From the NCBI GenBank assembly GCA_012718915.1, contig JAAYBI010000049.1:1-64000 (forward strand): DNA of 64,000 bases. The letters run 5' to 3'. Below the pieces are notes generated by a model. It did no database searches. It saw nothing but the letters and a program-made list of their open reading frames with translations, and was not told the origin of the DNA. A program made the translations under genes and the position numbers. This document shows, in pieces, positions 1 through 9,325 of the stretch (positions within the stretch are counted from its first letter, which is position 1; each line of letters starts with the position of its first letter). This DNA comes from Clostridiaceae bacterium. GTDB lineage: Bacteria; Bacillota; Clostridia; Saccharofermentanales; Saccharofermentanaceae.

Positions 1-88
1 ATCAGTAAATATTTCTCATCATCAATTGAATATCGAATAGAGCGAAAATTCAAGAATATCAAGAACTCTATAACTCGAACAGATTAGT
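1..88. other. Window edge, no gene seen
   Basis: AT-rich sequence lying downstream of the first minus-strand gene. I see no open reading frame, no hairpin followed by a T-run and no RNA gene. It may hold part of a 3' untranslated region. Confidence 0.4.
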
Positions 89-3000
89 TTACGATTCAAG
101 CTTAACCGTAAACCGAATAACAAATATCTGGCCCGGAGGCAATGTCAATCCGGTGTTACGTTTGCCCGGTTGATAAGATGCCAAAAGCTTCCCATCTTCA
201 GCGTATTTTTCTACATGCACCGATGAATACGAAAAATCAGGAATGTAGGTAACGGATCGCGGTCGATCAGAAATATTGGTTACTATAATAGTAATTGAAT
301 TTTCATTAACAAAACTATATGCGTTCAGCCCGTCATTTTTGCTCTCATATGACGGTACATATTCTGATGATTCTTCCAGAAGGGCAACTTCTTTTAGAGA
401 AGGATTTATACTCACTTCGCCTAAGGAACCCTTGGCGTAAGGCATAATCGCTTCCAGAACCCTCATTCGAAGTATCGAGTTGTCATGGACGGCAGCAACA
501 AAAGAATCGTCTTCAAGATGGTCCTTAAATAATTCGTCTGTCCCCAAGTCATAAGGATTCATACTTGCGTCTAAGTCTACAGCTATACATGAGGTGTATT
601 GCCCCAAATCCCATAGTAAAAAATTCGCGAATTCAGCAGAATTCATCTCAATATACTCTCTATATTCAAGATCTTCGGTATTGGTTTGAATACGATATCG
701 AAGCATAGATGAACCTACCCACTCTCCTCCTGTATCGTATGGGCGGGATGTTATTCTGGGTATGCTGTCGTAATAATCGACGTACGACGCATTGACGAGT
801 TGCTCTCGTTCTTTATAACTCAAACTCAATCCCAATGACAGTCGATTATCCGATATCATCGTCGATGTATGATAATCTGCTATGGATGTCATAATACCAC
901 CGTCATAAGACATTCCGTCCAAAAATATGACCTTGTCCTTTATGTCCATGAAGTAGTTGGATGCAATAAATTGGCCAATAATATAGTCAACGTATGCTCT
1001 TCTCTGCAAGTCAGAAGTAAATACCCCTGATTTATCCGAAACTTCAAAGACGATTCGATCAAATTGACTGATCCAGGCAACTGCCGTTCCGTTATTCACC
1101 CTGATTTTTCCAATCGGATCGGTTAAGCTTCCGCAGAGATAAGACATCATCATATCAATGTCAGATTGGTCTGCATAAGAGTCAATTACAAACCACGGAT
1201 AGGCACCCGACTCTTTTGAGAGCATTAATGCGGATTCCAGAGACTCGCACCCATTGCTTTGCCACATAGTTCCGTCGAATTGAGATGATTCATTCCCAAT
1301 CGGCAACAAATAACGCTCCATCGAACTGTCCCGATCACCAATGACCATTTGAGACATTCGAAGATAGGTCGGAGCCATATTTACTATACGATCGCGGTAT
1401 TCCGAAGGGATTGAGTCGCCATCGTATGTGTCTCTGCCAAGATAAGCGCGATCCACATATAACGTTCCCGATCCGAAAAAACCGATATTAAAACGAATTG
1501 GCTCGTCGGATTTTGTATTCACTTCTGAAGGAATAACGAATCGAAAAGAATACTTTCTCCATCCGCTACCCACATCTGTAAAAGTTGTGCCGATCGATTC
1601 AAAATCGCCGGAGAGCCAAAGCATTACTTGATCATTTTCAACGCCCTCTTGCTTAAGCCATACATCGGCTCGATAAAAGGCGCCACTCATAAAAACATCC
1701 TTTGCTTCTTGCGAAATCACCTGAGACAAAATCCGATAATTATCCGCTTCCTCCGTAACTCCACCCGAAATTTTGATAGAAGTCTGTCCGCCGACTGTCG
1801 GCGCGTCTTCTACAGACATCACTGATGTGTTTGATCCAAATACTTCCCAGCCACCACTTGCTCCATCAGAATATTCTTCCCCAAATGCCGGAACAAAACC
1901 ATTGATATAACACATGTCTCCGTTTTTCAGCTCAGTATCTGACAAAGTATCCGAAAATTGTATTTTTAAGAGTAGCGACGCAGTATAGATTCGTCGATCG
2001 GAATATATGAGCACTTTCCCCCCGGGAATAGAGTAAAAACACTCTGCCTTTGCGCCTGTAGGGACAGAGGCCTCTTTCCATATTGCATTTATCGAGTCAA
2101 GTACGAATATTTGTCCGGCACCGGTCAACAACATGACTTCACCAGACTGATCAACCACAACCTCTTTGGGAACTTGTTCTTGTATTTTGTCACTACTTGA
2201 ATTTACTTCAGAAAAGCTGAATTTCGAGCCTTTATCGGTATAACTTCCCACCCAAGCCAATCCATCATCGGCAACTAAGACAAAGCGGTCCTTACCATAA
2301 GCCGCACATGCCCAATTCGGCAAACTCGAAATATCCGGCATTTCGGCAGCATTAACAGGGCGAAAAAGCAAACCATTTGAAGAAGTATACAATGCACCTT
2401 CTTCACCGGCCAATATCATGACAGAACCATCAGAGGCCGATGCACGAATGTCTTTATCGCCAAGATTCGTGAGCCGACTGACCTTACCATCACTCAAAAC
2501 TGCTAATGCTCCCGATTCTCCTGCTGCTACGACAACTCGATCAATCGAAGTCAATGTGTTTAGCCGTTCTTCAAAAGGAACGTCAGGAAAAAAACTATTA
2601 AAGTTCTTACCATCTGATGAAGTCGCAATAACGCCACCGTCGTAAACACTACTGAATCGGGACCCGACGGCAGAAGTTGCCGTAAGCTCCGAACCGGTAT
2701 TCAAATCGAGGATCAGAGTCTCAGCTGACCCGATCCCCGCTAATATTTTGCCCTGAGACGAAAATGCAACCGAAACAGACGCCGATGATCTGACCGAGAC
2801 AATATTATCTATTTCCAGAGGATCAATTGACAGAAGCTCTCTCCAGACACCAATCTGATTGATTTGAAAAGCCTCGACAACAGACTGCATTTTTTGAATA
2901 TATTGCCCATTTTCATCAAGCGCCATAACGCGAACTGTCCCGCCGATAAAGTCTCCATCCTTATACATACCCGTCTGAGAAGCATCCATCATAAGGTAAG

Positions 3001-3292
3001 CATAGTTTTCTCTACCTTCATGAACAACAAAAACCTGATCTGAAGCAACATTTTCAAAAGAAGCATTCTTAATATAGTTTCCGGTCGGAATATCAACTAG
3101 ATTAAGACCTACTCCATGAACAAGATCACCGGATGAAATGTTGCTGACTCGAATACGTTCAAAACCGGCGTGCCTGCTAAACACTCCCATATAGGTGATA
3201 AACCCAATTCCGACCACCAAAAAGGTACTCAGAACAATTGCCGCCACGACAAATGGGCGTTTATGAAATCTGTCGTTACGATTTCGCCTCAT
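89..3292 (-). CDS. Membrane-anchored surface protein with propeller, CBM-like and glycosidase-like modules
   Basis: Not a named family. A basic N-terminus and one hydrophobic segment (residues about 12-35) look like an uncleaved signal anchor, so most of the 1067 residues should lie outside the cell. Residues about 150-440 hold repeated short motifs such as SSDGKNF and SSNGLLF, as in beta-propeller repeats. Residues about 455-620 look like a galactose-binding or CBM4/9-type beta-sandwich ending in TLYVDRAYLGRD. Residues about 640-930 recall the barrel of GH51-type arabinofuranosidases, but where that family has WEIGNE this protein reads FEVSDK, so the acid/base glutamate seems absent. The C-terminal 90 residues look like a closing beta-sandwich. 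The ATG follows GGAG by 6 bases and overlaps the end of the CPBP gene. The gene is seen directly; the modules and carbohydrate role are inferred. Confidence 0.6.
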   Translation of the reverse strand: MRRNRNDRFHKRPFVVAAIVLSTFLVVGIGFITYMGVFSRHAGFERIRVSNISSGDLVHGVGLNLVDIPTGNYIKNASFENVASDQVFVVHEGRENYAYLMMDASQTGMYKDGDFIGGTVRVMALDENGQYIQKMQSVVEAFQINQIGVWRELLSIDPLEIDNIVSVRSSASVSVAFSSQGKILAGIGSAETLILDLNTGSELTATSAVGSRFSSVYDGGVIATSSDGKNFNSFFPDVPFEERLNTLTSIDRVVVAAGESGALAVLSDGKVSRLTNLGDKDIRASASDGSVMILAGEEGALYTSSNGLLFRPVNAAEMPDISSLPNWACAAYGKDRFVLVADDGLAWVGSYTDKGSKFSFSEVNSSSDKIQEQVPKEVVVDQSGEVMLLTGAGQIFVLDSINAIWKEASVPTGAKAECFYSIPGGKVLIYSDRRIYTASLLLKIQFSDTLSDTELKNGDMCYINGFVPAFGEEYSDGASGGWEVFGSNTSVMSVEDAPTVGGQTSIKISGGVTEEADNYRILSQVISQEAKDVFMSGAFYRADVWLKQEGVENDQVMLWLSGDFESIGTTFTDVGSGWRKYSFRFVIPSEVNTKSDEPIRFNIGFFGSGTLYVDRAYLGRDTYDGDSIPSEYRDRIVNMAPTYLRMSQMVIGDRDSSMERYLLPIGNESSQFDGTMWQSNGCESLESALMLSKESGAYPWFVIDSYADQSDIDMMMSYLCGSLTDPIGKIRVNNGTAVAWISQFDRIVFEVSDKSGVFTSDLQRRAYVDYIIGQFIASNYFMDIKDKVIFLDGMSYDGGIMTSIADYHTSTMISDNRLSLGLSLSYKEREQLVNASYVDYYDSIPRITSRPYDTGGEWVGSSMLRYRIQTNTEDLEYREYIEMNSAEFANFLLWDLGQYTSCIAVDLDASMNPYDLGTDELFKDHLEDDSFVAAVHDNSILRMRVLEAIMPYAKGSLGEVSINPSLKEVALLEESSEYVPSYESKNDGLNAYSFVNENSITIIVTNISDRPRSVTYIPDFSYSSVHVEKYAEDGKLLASYQPGKRNTGLTLPPGQIFVIRFTVKLES

Positions 3293-4139
3293 TTAGTGCT
3301 CCGTCTGAATTTGATTTTTTCTTCCGATAATAGTATACAAGAGAACCCGCTACAATGCCGATCGAGATCAGCTCGATTCTTTCAATCCAAGTCAAAAGAG
3401 CAATTTGATCACCGAATAACGTAACAACTGCAGAACCGAAAAAATTAAACACTAAGTGAACCCATATCGAAACTAAAATATTGCCCGACAAGTAATAAAC
3501 ACTTCCGATTGCCAAACCACAAATAAATGCATATCCAACCTGAATCGGCTGAACGTGAATTAAGCCGAAAATCAACGAAGAAAGTATAATCGCAGGAATT
3601 GGACGAAGCACTTTCATAAAGGACCCTTGAATCAGGCCTCGAAACAAAAGCTCTTCTATCACAGGAATAAATATGACCGTCGCGACGCTAAACAGAACAG
3701 TCTCACGATTCGATAATTTTGATTGAATCGAAACCATCTCAACGTAATCATTAATCGCTTCAGATATTGTTCCAATGTACTGAGAAAGAATCTGTATCGA
3801 AATAAAGTAAATTGTCGAAATTCCAATTAATCCTAATGCAAAAAATGTCCCTAACCCGATATCGGTTATCGACATTCTCTTGAAGGGAATTGTCTTTGGA
3901 TTTTTCAGGTTGGTCAGGTAAACAGCAAAGCAGAAAACCACGAGAAGAATAAGACCATAAATTAGAGAAATCGTGCCGCTATATGCTATTACATCTCTCT
4001 TTAGCAGTAATGAAAATGCTACTATGACAAAAAATTGGACGGAGTAATAGAGTGCCGCCCCGAGGAGCGGCACTGCGAATGCTGATACAATATCTGAAGC
4101 AGAGGGTCTTTGTACTGAATTACTATTTTTTTCGCGCAT
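3276..4139 (-). CDS. CPBP family intramembrane metalloprotease
   Basis: A 287-residue polytopic membrane protein of the CPBP (CAAX-protease/bacteriocin-processing, ABI) family. The three family motifs are present in order: EELLFR, then FGLIH, then HLVFN. The glutamates and histidines are thought to bind the catalytic zinc within the membrane. About seven to eight hydrophobic segments are visible. The substrate is unknown; characterised relatives process or protect against peptides. The gene overlaps both neighbours on the same strand by about 17 bases, so it is probably translated together with the DUF1292-like gene upstream and the large surface protein downstream. Confidence 0.88.
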   Translation of the reverse strand: MREKNSNSVQRPSASDIVSAFAVPLLGAALYYSVQFFVIVAFSLLLKRDVIAYSGTISLIYGLILLVVFCFAVYLTNLKNPKTIPFKRMSITDIGLGTFFALGLIGISTIYFISIQILSQYIGTISEAINDYVEMVSIQSKLSNRETVLFSVATVIFIPVIEELLFRGLIQGSFMKVLRPIPAIILSSLIFGLIHVQPIQVGYAFICGLAIGSVYYLSGNILVSIWVHLVFNFFGSAVVTLFGDQIALLTWIERIELISIGIVAGSLVYYYRKKKSNSDGALNEAKS

Positions 4140-4470
4140 CTGCGGTATAAAATCTCCTCATAAATATTACGAAAGCAGCATCCAACTCGGACTTGTCACG
4201 AATCGAATAAAACAGCTGTTCTCCGTTATCGGTAAAGGATGTTCTCATGATGACCAGTTCCGGCCCGGCATGGCTGCCATCATCCGGAGCATAGTTATGC
4301 ATGACAATATATTCTTTTCCTTCAATAACGAACGTGTCTATAATTGACATATAAAATACGCGTCTACTGATTACATCGCGAATTACAGCCAATTCATCAT
4401 CTGACTTCTTTATCTTTGGCAAGAGAATTCTCTTGCTATCAGACTTAGACTTACTCTTCGTCGTCTTCAT
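4123..4470 (-). CDS. Basic DUF1292-like protein
   Basis: A 115-residue protein with a Lys/Ser-rich N-terminus (residues 1-20) and a DUF1292-like core. The core shares PELVI and the surrounding strand pattern with the acidic DUF1292 protein just upstream, so the two look like diverged paralogues. DUF1292 (YrzB) proteins are small, usually acidic and of unknown function. This copy is unusual in being basic. It overlaps the end of the upstream paralogue by 20 bases and the start of the CPBP gene by 17, which points to one transcript. No strong ribosome site was seen, so it may depend on coupling. Confidence 0.65.
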   Translation of the reverse strand: MKTTKSKSKSDSKRILLPKIKKSDDELAVIRDVISRRVFYMSIIDTFVIEGKEYIVMHNYAPDDGSHAGPELVIMRTSFTDNGEQLFYSIRDKSELDAAFVIFMRRFYTADARKK

Positions 4471-4783
4471 CTTCTATTTCCGCCTCTTCACAAAGACGGT
4501 CATATTCGTTATAGACTTCTTCCATCTCATCATCTTCGAGGCTCATCAGCCCTTCCTGACCATCTTCTAAGTCGACAACCTTTGTGATAACCAACTCCGG
4601 CTCTTCCTCATCGACTGTCATCAAAACACAATAAGCTTGCTCCTTATAAAGAAAATCATCTACGATTGCAAATGTATATTCTTCTCCGGTTTCAGCATCG
4701 ACCATAGTAATTAATGCCTGATCTTCACAGCCACAAGCTTCATCGTGATCCATTCCCTCACAGCAATTTTTTTCTGTTGTCAT
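4451..4783 (-). CDS. DUF1292 domain protein (YrzB-like)
   Basis: A 110-residue, very acidic protein of the DUF1292 family, ending in a Glu/Asp-rich tail. The first 22 residues hold five cysteines (CC near 7-8, then C18, C20), which could bind metal; that is inference. In Firmicutes this family sits with ireB and ruvX (yrzL-yrrK-yrzB in Bacillus), and the same order is seen here. Function is unknown. A GGAGG-type site precedes the start. Confidence 0.82.
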   Translation of the reverse strand: MTTEKNCCEGMDHDEACGCEDQALITMVDAETGEEYTFAIVDDFLYKEQAYCVLMTVDEEEPELVITKVVDLEDGQEGLMSLEDDEMEEVYNEYDRLCEEAEIEDEDDEE

Positions 4784-4844
4784 ATTTACCTCCCGGACAC
4801 CATCGGCATCACCGTATTCAAAATTGTATTAATTATAACATGAT

Positions 4845-5285
4845 TTATAGAGACGTGCGATTTTTCTCGAGGTACTCGCGCAAGATAATTTGGGCTGCCA
4901 TATTGTCGACCATTTTCTTGCGATTCGCGCCGGAAATATTGACTTCTTGCATCTGCCTGTTTGCAATGACGGTCGTATATCTCTCGTCCCAATAAATAAC
5001 ACGTATCCCTGTCTTGTCGAATATTGATTGCGAAAAAGCATCAATATCCTGTTGAAGCTTACTCTCTTGACCATCTGTTCGTCGAGGCCGACCAACCACT
5101 ACGCCGACTACTTGTTTTTGAGTCATCAGTTCGAAAATTCGATTCATGACAAAGTCGATATCTTCGCCATTCCAAGAAATAGTCTCAAAACCCTGAGCAA
5201 TCATACGCAGAGGATCACTAAGCGCCACTCCGATACGACGAGTGCCGTAGTCAATTGCCATTATACGTCCGATATCTACACTCAT
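4845..5285 (-). CDS. ruvX: Putative pre-16S rRNA nuclease / Holliday junction resolvase-like RuvX (YqgF)
   Basis: A YqgF/RuvX protein with an RNase H-like fold. The N-terminal signature [20 protein letters not shown] contains the first catalytic aspartate, and [12 protein letters not shown] near the C-terminal half is the second conserved block. In Escherichia coli YqgF acts in 16S rRNA 5'-end maturation; a resolvase role is proposed for some relatives. The ATG at 5285 overlaps the ireB stop as ATGA, so translation is coupled. About 146 residues, normal for the family. Confidence 0.9.
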   Translation of the reverse strand: MSVDIGRIMAIDYGTRRIGVALSDPLRMIAQGFETISWNGEDIDFVMNRIFELMTQKQVVGVVVGRPRRTDGQESKLQQDIDAFSQSIFDKTGIRVIYWDERYTTVIANRQMQEVNISGANRKKMVDNMAAQIILREYLEKNRTSL

Positions 5286-5536
5286 TTGAGACGCTGACAA
5301 TACTGTCTGATAATCACCTCAAGCAACTCGTCTCGCTCCATTCTTCGAATAATTCCACGTGCGCCCTTATAATTGGTGATGTACGTCGGGTCACCGGACA
5401 TGAAATATCCGACAAGTTGGTTAATCGGATTATAGCCCTTCTCTTCGAGAGCTGATAATACGAAAGTCATGAGTTCCTTGACATCTTCAGTCTTGTCCAT
5501 GTTAAATGAAAATCTTGCGGTCTCGGAATCTACCAT
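5282..5536 (-). CDS. ireB: IreB family regulatory phosphoprotein (UPF0297)
   Basis: An 84-residue protein of the IreB/YrzL family, recognised by the pattern TARFSFN, then [19 protein letters not shown], then [10 protein letters not shown]. In Enterococcus faecalis IreB is phosphorylated on threonine by the PASTA kinase IreK and lowers cephalosporin resistance. A Thr sits near the N-terminus here (T6), where the phosphorylated threonines of IreB lie. The gene heads the ireB-ruvX-DUF1292 operon, with a good GGAGG site and an extended -10 element upstream. A PASTA kinase is expected elsewhere in the genome. Confidence 0.92.
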   Translation of the reverse strand: MVDSETARFSFNMDKTEDVKELMTFVLSALEEKGYNPINQLVGYFMSGDPTYITNYKGARGIIRRMERDELLEVIIRQYCQRLK

Positions 5537-5600
5537 AATTACCTCCGTAGCTAACTGAATTTATCGGATGCAAAGAATATACATAACTCTTTCTATTGAG

Positions 5601-5609
5601 ATTGTAACA
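5601..5609 (-). promoter_or_regulatory. Extended -10 promoter element for ireB operon
   Basis: On the minus strand the bases read TGTTACAAT, an extended -10 (TGn + TACAAT), about 65 bases before the ireB start. A weak TTCATT lies 17 bases further upstream. It falls in the gap between mtaB and ireB, so ireB can be transcribed separately from mtaB. Confidence 0.45.
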
Positions 5610-5653
5610 CGCTTTTGCGATAAAATGAAAATAAGATTTAATCAGACGACATA

Positions 5654-6982
5654 CTAACTATTAACCACTTCATAAGACATAGTTTTTCCGATAACTCCAT
5701 CCAAAAATAATGCTTCCGGAATGACCTGAATGACATTTGAAAGCAGGCGATCGTCACCAGACTGCAAATATACTCTGAGATATCCTTCGGAATAACCCGA
5801 AAGTAATCCGTCCTTTTCTCGGAGCTCAACCAAAACATTCTCCTGACATCCTATTCGTGACATTGCGTACACTTGATGACTCAAACGTGCCAATTCCAAA
5901 AAATCTTCAGTTCTTGATTTAATGATTTCAGGCGACACGACAGGCGTCAATTGCTCTGCAAGGGTTCCTTTTCGGGATGAATAAGGAAAAACATGAATTT
6001 TTGAAAATGAACACGACGCTGCAAAAGAGAGGCTCTCTTCATGTTCCTCCCGGGTCTCGCTTGGAAAGCCGGCGATAATGTCTGTAGTGATTGATGCTTC
6101 CGGCATTAATCTTTTAATCTCAAGAACGAGTTCTTTAAAAAAACCGGTATCATAATGTCTGTTCATCGCATTTAATACGCGATCCGATCCACTTTGAAGT
6201 GAAATATGAAAATGTTTGCAAAGCTTTTCGATGCCAGAGAAATTTTCAATAACCGACTTGCTCAGATACATCGGCTCCATTGATCCCAAACGAATCCGAT
6301 GAATACCTTTACAATCCGCAATTCCTCTGACAACATCGACCAGGCTAACGGATTCACCCGGAAAATCCAGTCCGTACGCACATATATTGATTCCGGTAAT
6401 GACCACTTCTTTATAGCCGGATGCACTCAGCATCCTCGCTTCAGAAATAATGTTCTCGAAACTGCGGCTTCGAGACCTGCCGCGCGCGTACGGAATGATG
6501 CAGTAACTACAGAAACGATCACAACCGTCCTGAATCTTGATAAAGGCCCTTTCTGAATCCTGAGCTACTACGGAACCATATTCTTGATAATCACAGCTTT
6601 TTCGATCAATAGAAGGCGACGCCTTCACCGATTGTAAAGAATTCAAGCGTTGAAGCAAAAGCGAAACAACTTCATCAACAATCTTGATTCGATCTTTTGT
6701 TCCGACAAATACATCCGCTTCGCATTTCTCGACGTTCATCTCGACTTGGCATCCCATCGCTGCGACGACGGCGTGGGGGGCGCGTTTTTTTGCTCTTCGT
6801 ATCATTTGTCGTGATTTTCGATCTGCCTCAGCAGTAACCGTGCACGTATTGATGAGAAATACATCCGCTTGCGCATAATCTTGCGTCAACTCAAAGCCCC
6901 TCTCGCGAAAACAATCGGTCAAGGCATCGGATTCATAACTGTTGACTTTGCACCCTAGTGTTTGAACAAATAGTTTGAACAT
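5654..6982 (-). CDS. mtaB: tRNA (N6-threonylcarbamoyladenosine(37)-C2)-methylthiotransferase MtaB
   Basis: Radical-SAM methylthiotransferase of 442 residues that converts t6A37 to ms2t6A37 in ANN-decoding tRNAs. The N-terminal UPF0004 domain begins FVQTLGCKVNSYESD and carries the cysteines for one [4Fe-4S] cluster (C10, C47 region, C78). The radical-SAM cluster motif is CDRFCSYC near residue 152. A C-terminal TRAM-like segment follows from about residue 370. The opening GCKVN pattern separates MtaB from MiaB and RimO. It is transcribed away from the HPr-like gene and lies upstream of the ireB operon. Confidence 0.92.
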   Translation of the reverse strand: MFKLFVQTLGCKVNSYESDALTDCFRERGFELTQDYAQADVFLINTCTVTAEADRKSRQMIRRAKKRAPHAVVAAMGCQVEMNVEKCEADVFVGTKDRIKIVDEVVSLLLQRLNSLQSVKASPSIDRKSCDYQEYGSVVAQDSERAFIKIQDGCDRFCSYCIIPYARGRSRSRSFENIISEARMLSASGYKEVVITGINICAYGLDFPGESVSLVDVVRGIADCKGIHRIRLGSMEPMYLSKSVIENFSGIEKLCKHFHISLQSGSDRVLNAMNRHYDTGFFKELVLEIKRLMPEASITTDIIAGFPSETREEHEESLSFAASCSFSKIHVFPYSSRKGTLAEQLTPVVSPEIIKSRTEDFLELARLSHQVYAMSRIGCQENVLVELREKDGLLSGYSEGYLRVYLQSGDDRLLSNVIQVIPEALFLDGVIGKTMSYEVVNS

Positions 6983-7063
6983 AGTATTCCTTTATCTGTG
7001 CGAAATTAGTATTATTAACTAGAACGACGACCTATTATGCACACGAATTGCGACAAGAGTCAA

Positions 7064-7091
7064 TTGACATGCCGTTTCCCTGTGATAAACT
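7064..7091 (+). promoter_or_regulatory. Sigma-A type promoter of the HPr-like gene
   Basis: TTGACA at 7064-7069 and TAAACT at 7086-7091, spacer 16 bases. It lies about 50 bases before the ATG at 7144. Confidence 0.6.
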
Positions 7092-7143
7092 AATATTTCG
7101 TAAGACAATTAATGACACAATACGATCTGCGGAGGAATTGATA

Positions 7144-7377
7144 ATGGTTCGATTTACGGTACACTTCAACTCAATTACAGACGTCAAGGATTTTGTTCAC
7201 ATCGTCAATTCATTTCCATATGATGTTGATTTATCTTCAGGCAGATATGTTGTCGACGCTAAGTCAATTATGGGTATATTTAGCCTCGAGCTTCAACGCC
7301 CGATTAGCATAGAAATTCACAGCGACAATTGCGACGATCTGGTCAAAGCACTCCAACCATACAAAATTCAAGACTAA
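7144..7377 (+). CDS. HPr-like protein lacking the phosphotransfer histidine (Crh-like)
   Basis: A 77-residue protein with the HPr fold pattern. The block around the regulatory serine is kept (KSIMGIFSL, serine at about residue 43, equal to Ser46 of HPr). The GIHARP active-site loop is absent: aligned without gaps from FTV, the His15 position is an aspartate within SITDVKDF. Such a protein cannot carry PTS phosphate from enzyme I but could be phosphorylated on serine by HPr kinase, as Crh is in Bacillus. That role is inferred. The start at 7144 is chosen because GGAGG precedes it by about 8 bases; the longer frame from 7048 has no such site and begins upstream of the promoter. Confidence 0.75.
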   Translation: MVRFTVHFNSITDVKDFVHIVNSFPYDVDLSSGRYVVDAKSIMGIFSLELQRPISIEIHSDNCDDLVKALQPYKIQD

Positions 7378-7384
7378 CGAGATA

Positions 7385-9325
7385 TTACTTTCGCCTATTT
7401 TTCTTTTTATTACTCGAGTCGCTCTTTATCGGGCGACTTTTTTCTGTTGAAACAATCTGTGGCTCAAAATCAATTCTTCTCATCGACAGATCAACCGATG
7501 CCACCCGAACCTTAAGCCTTTGTCCGATTCTTATAACATTACCGCTTCTCTTACCTCGAGCTTCAAGTCGTCTTTCGTCATATTCATAGTAATCATCCAT
7601 GACTCGAAACGCTGCCATCCCCTCAATACTACTATCAAGACGGATGAAAATTCCTCCGGAAATCATACCGGAAACGGTTCCGTCAAAGATTTCGCCAATG
7701 TGATCAGCCATGTACTCCGCTGTTTTAAGCTCAACAGAGGCTCGCTCCGCATCTACAGCGTTGCGCTCCATTTCAGAACTGTGAGCAGAGACATTCTCGA
7801 CCATTTGCGAAAAATGTGATAAACGTCCTCTATCGTGAATAACACTCTTAATTATCCTATGAATGTATAAGTCAGGATATCGACGTATCGGAGAGGTAAA
7901 ATGACAATAACTTTCCGAACTCAACCCGAAATGTCCCAAATTATCTTTTGAATAAACGGCTTTTGCCAAGGAACGAAGCAAAACCTGCGACAATGCCGGC
8001 GCAAATGGCTCATCCTTGACTCCTTCCATAAGCGTGGATAAATACTTCGATGTTGGTTTTCCCCTCAAATGACCGCCGGCGCCGAATAATTTCGCGAGCT
8101 TTAGAAATTCCGTGATCTTCTCTAAATCCGGATCTTCGTGAATACGATAGATAAACGGAGCCTTCATGCGTTCAAAACGCTCTGCAACGAATTCGTTGCA
8201 GACGATCATAAATTCTTCTATGATGCGATGGGCCTGATTGATCGGATATGGGAAAACGTTAACCGGCCGACCGACTTCATCCAAATCAACATGCGTTTCA
8301 GGAAAAGAAAACTCCATCGCTCCGCGATTCTTTCTTTTTCGAATTAATATGTCCGTCAAATCTTTCATCGACTCAAGCATCGGCCTCAACGGCTCTAATC
8401 TCTCCATTTCGCCGGGATCAAACAACAGTGCATACACCTCATTATATGATGTGCGCATGTTGCTATTGATGATACTTTCAAATACATCTCCTTCGATCAC
8501 AGTACCGTTATAATCGATCAGCATCGACGCAGTGAGCGTGAATCGAGGCGCATTGGGGTTCAAACTGCACAGTCCGTTAGATAACCTCGGAGGTAACATC
8601 GGCACAACACGATCAACCAAATAGACGCTGGTGGCACGCTTAGAAGCTTCATCATCAAGAACTGATCCTTCTTTGACATAATGAGAAACGTCCGCGATAT
8701 GAACCCACAGTCGATATCCTTTACCGGGAAGCCTCTCAATTGAGATAGCGTCGTCCAAATCCTTCGCGTCCTCACCGTCGATCGTGATTGTCATCAGGCT
8801 TCTTAGGTCTTTTCGACCGGATTGCAGTGCCTGTTCGATATCGTCGGCTCCCGGATTAAGAGGGAATTGATCCGCAAATGCTAACACCGAGTCATTGAAA
8901 GATGTCGCAAGACCGTACTGTCTCATGATGCCCAGCATCGCAACATCATGTCTTCCCGGATCACCTAAAACCTCCGAAATTCTACCATTGTATTCTCCGG
9001 GAGGCGCCGATGGGTTTAAAATTTCGCAAATGACCTTCATATCTATCGGAGCACCGTTCAAATGCTCTTTCGTAATTGAGATTCTGCCATACTGACCATT
9101 ACTGTAGCCCGGATCCGGCTCAACATAATATAGAGAGCCCAAAAGACGGAGCGTACCAACGCATTCATTCGATCGTGCCTCGGGACCTTTCGGAGGCAGA
9201 GAATCAATCGGCTCAAAAACTCGCGAAGCCACTTTCGACGGCTTTTTCACAGAGCGCTTCGGAGAGGAAAATTTTGCCTGGTTTCCATTTCTTCTCTTGC
9301 CGGATTTGCCATTCCTTTTTGCCAT
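7385..9325 (-). CDS. rnr: Ribonuclease R / RNase II family exoribonuclease
   Basis: A 3'-5' exoribonuclease of the RNB family, about 646 residues. The order is a Lys/Arg-rich N-terminal tail (1-40), one cold-shock-like region (about 45-130), the RNB catalytic domain with the signature DGEDAKDLDDA (magnesium-binding aspartates) and FTSPIRRYPDL, an S1 domain (about 545-620), and a basic tail. Bacillus RNase R is nearly 780 residues, so one N-terminal module (helix-turn-helix or a second cold-shock domain) appears to be missing. It degrades structured RNA. I chose the start MAKRNGKSG at 9325; an upstream frame adds 15 residues without support. secG lies upstream, with a terminator between. Confidence 0.88.
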   Translation of the reverse strand: MAKRNGKSGKRRNGNQAKFSSPKRSVKKPSKVASRVFEPIDSLPPKGPEARSNECVGTLRLLGSLYYVEPDPGYSNGQYGRISITKEHLNGAPIDMKVICEILNPSAPPGEYNGRISEVLGDPGRHDVAMLGIMRQYGLATSFNDSVLAFADQFPLNPGADDIEQALQSGRKDLRSLMTITIDGEDAKDLDDAISIERLPGKGYRLWVHIADVSHYVKEGSVLDDEASKRATSVYLVDRVVPMLPPRLSNGLCSLNPNAPRFTLTASMLIDYNGTVIEGDVFESIINSNMRTSYNEVYALLFDPGEMERLEPLRPMLESMKDLTDILIRKRKNRGAMEFSFPETHVDLDEVGRPVNVFPYPINQAHRIIEEFMIVCNEFVAERFERMKAPFIYRIHEDPDLEKITEFLKLAKLFGAGGHLRGKPTSKYLSTLMEGVKDEPFAPALSQVLLRSLAKAVYSKDNLGHFGLSSESYCHFTSPIRRYPDLYIHRIIKSVIHDRGRLSHFSQMVENVSAHSSEMERNAVDAERASVELKTAEYMADHIGEIFDGTVSGMISGGIFIRLDSSIEGMAAFRVMDDYYEYDERRLEARGKRSGNVIRIGQRLKVRVASVDLSMRRIDFEPQIVSTEKSRPIKSDSSNKKKNRRK

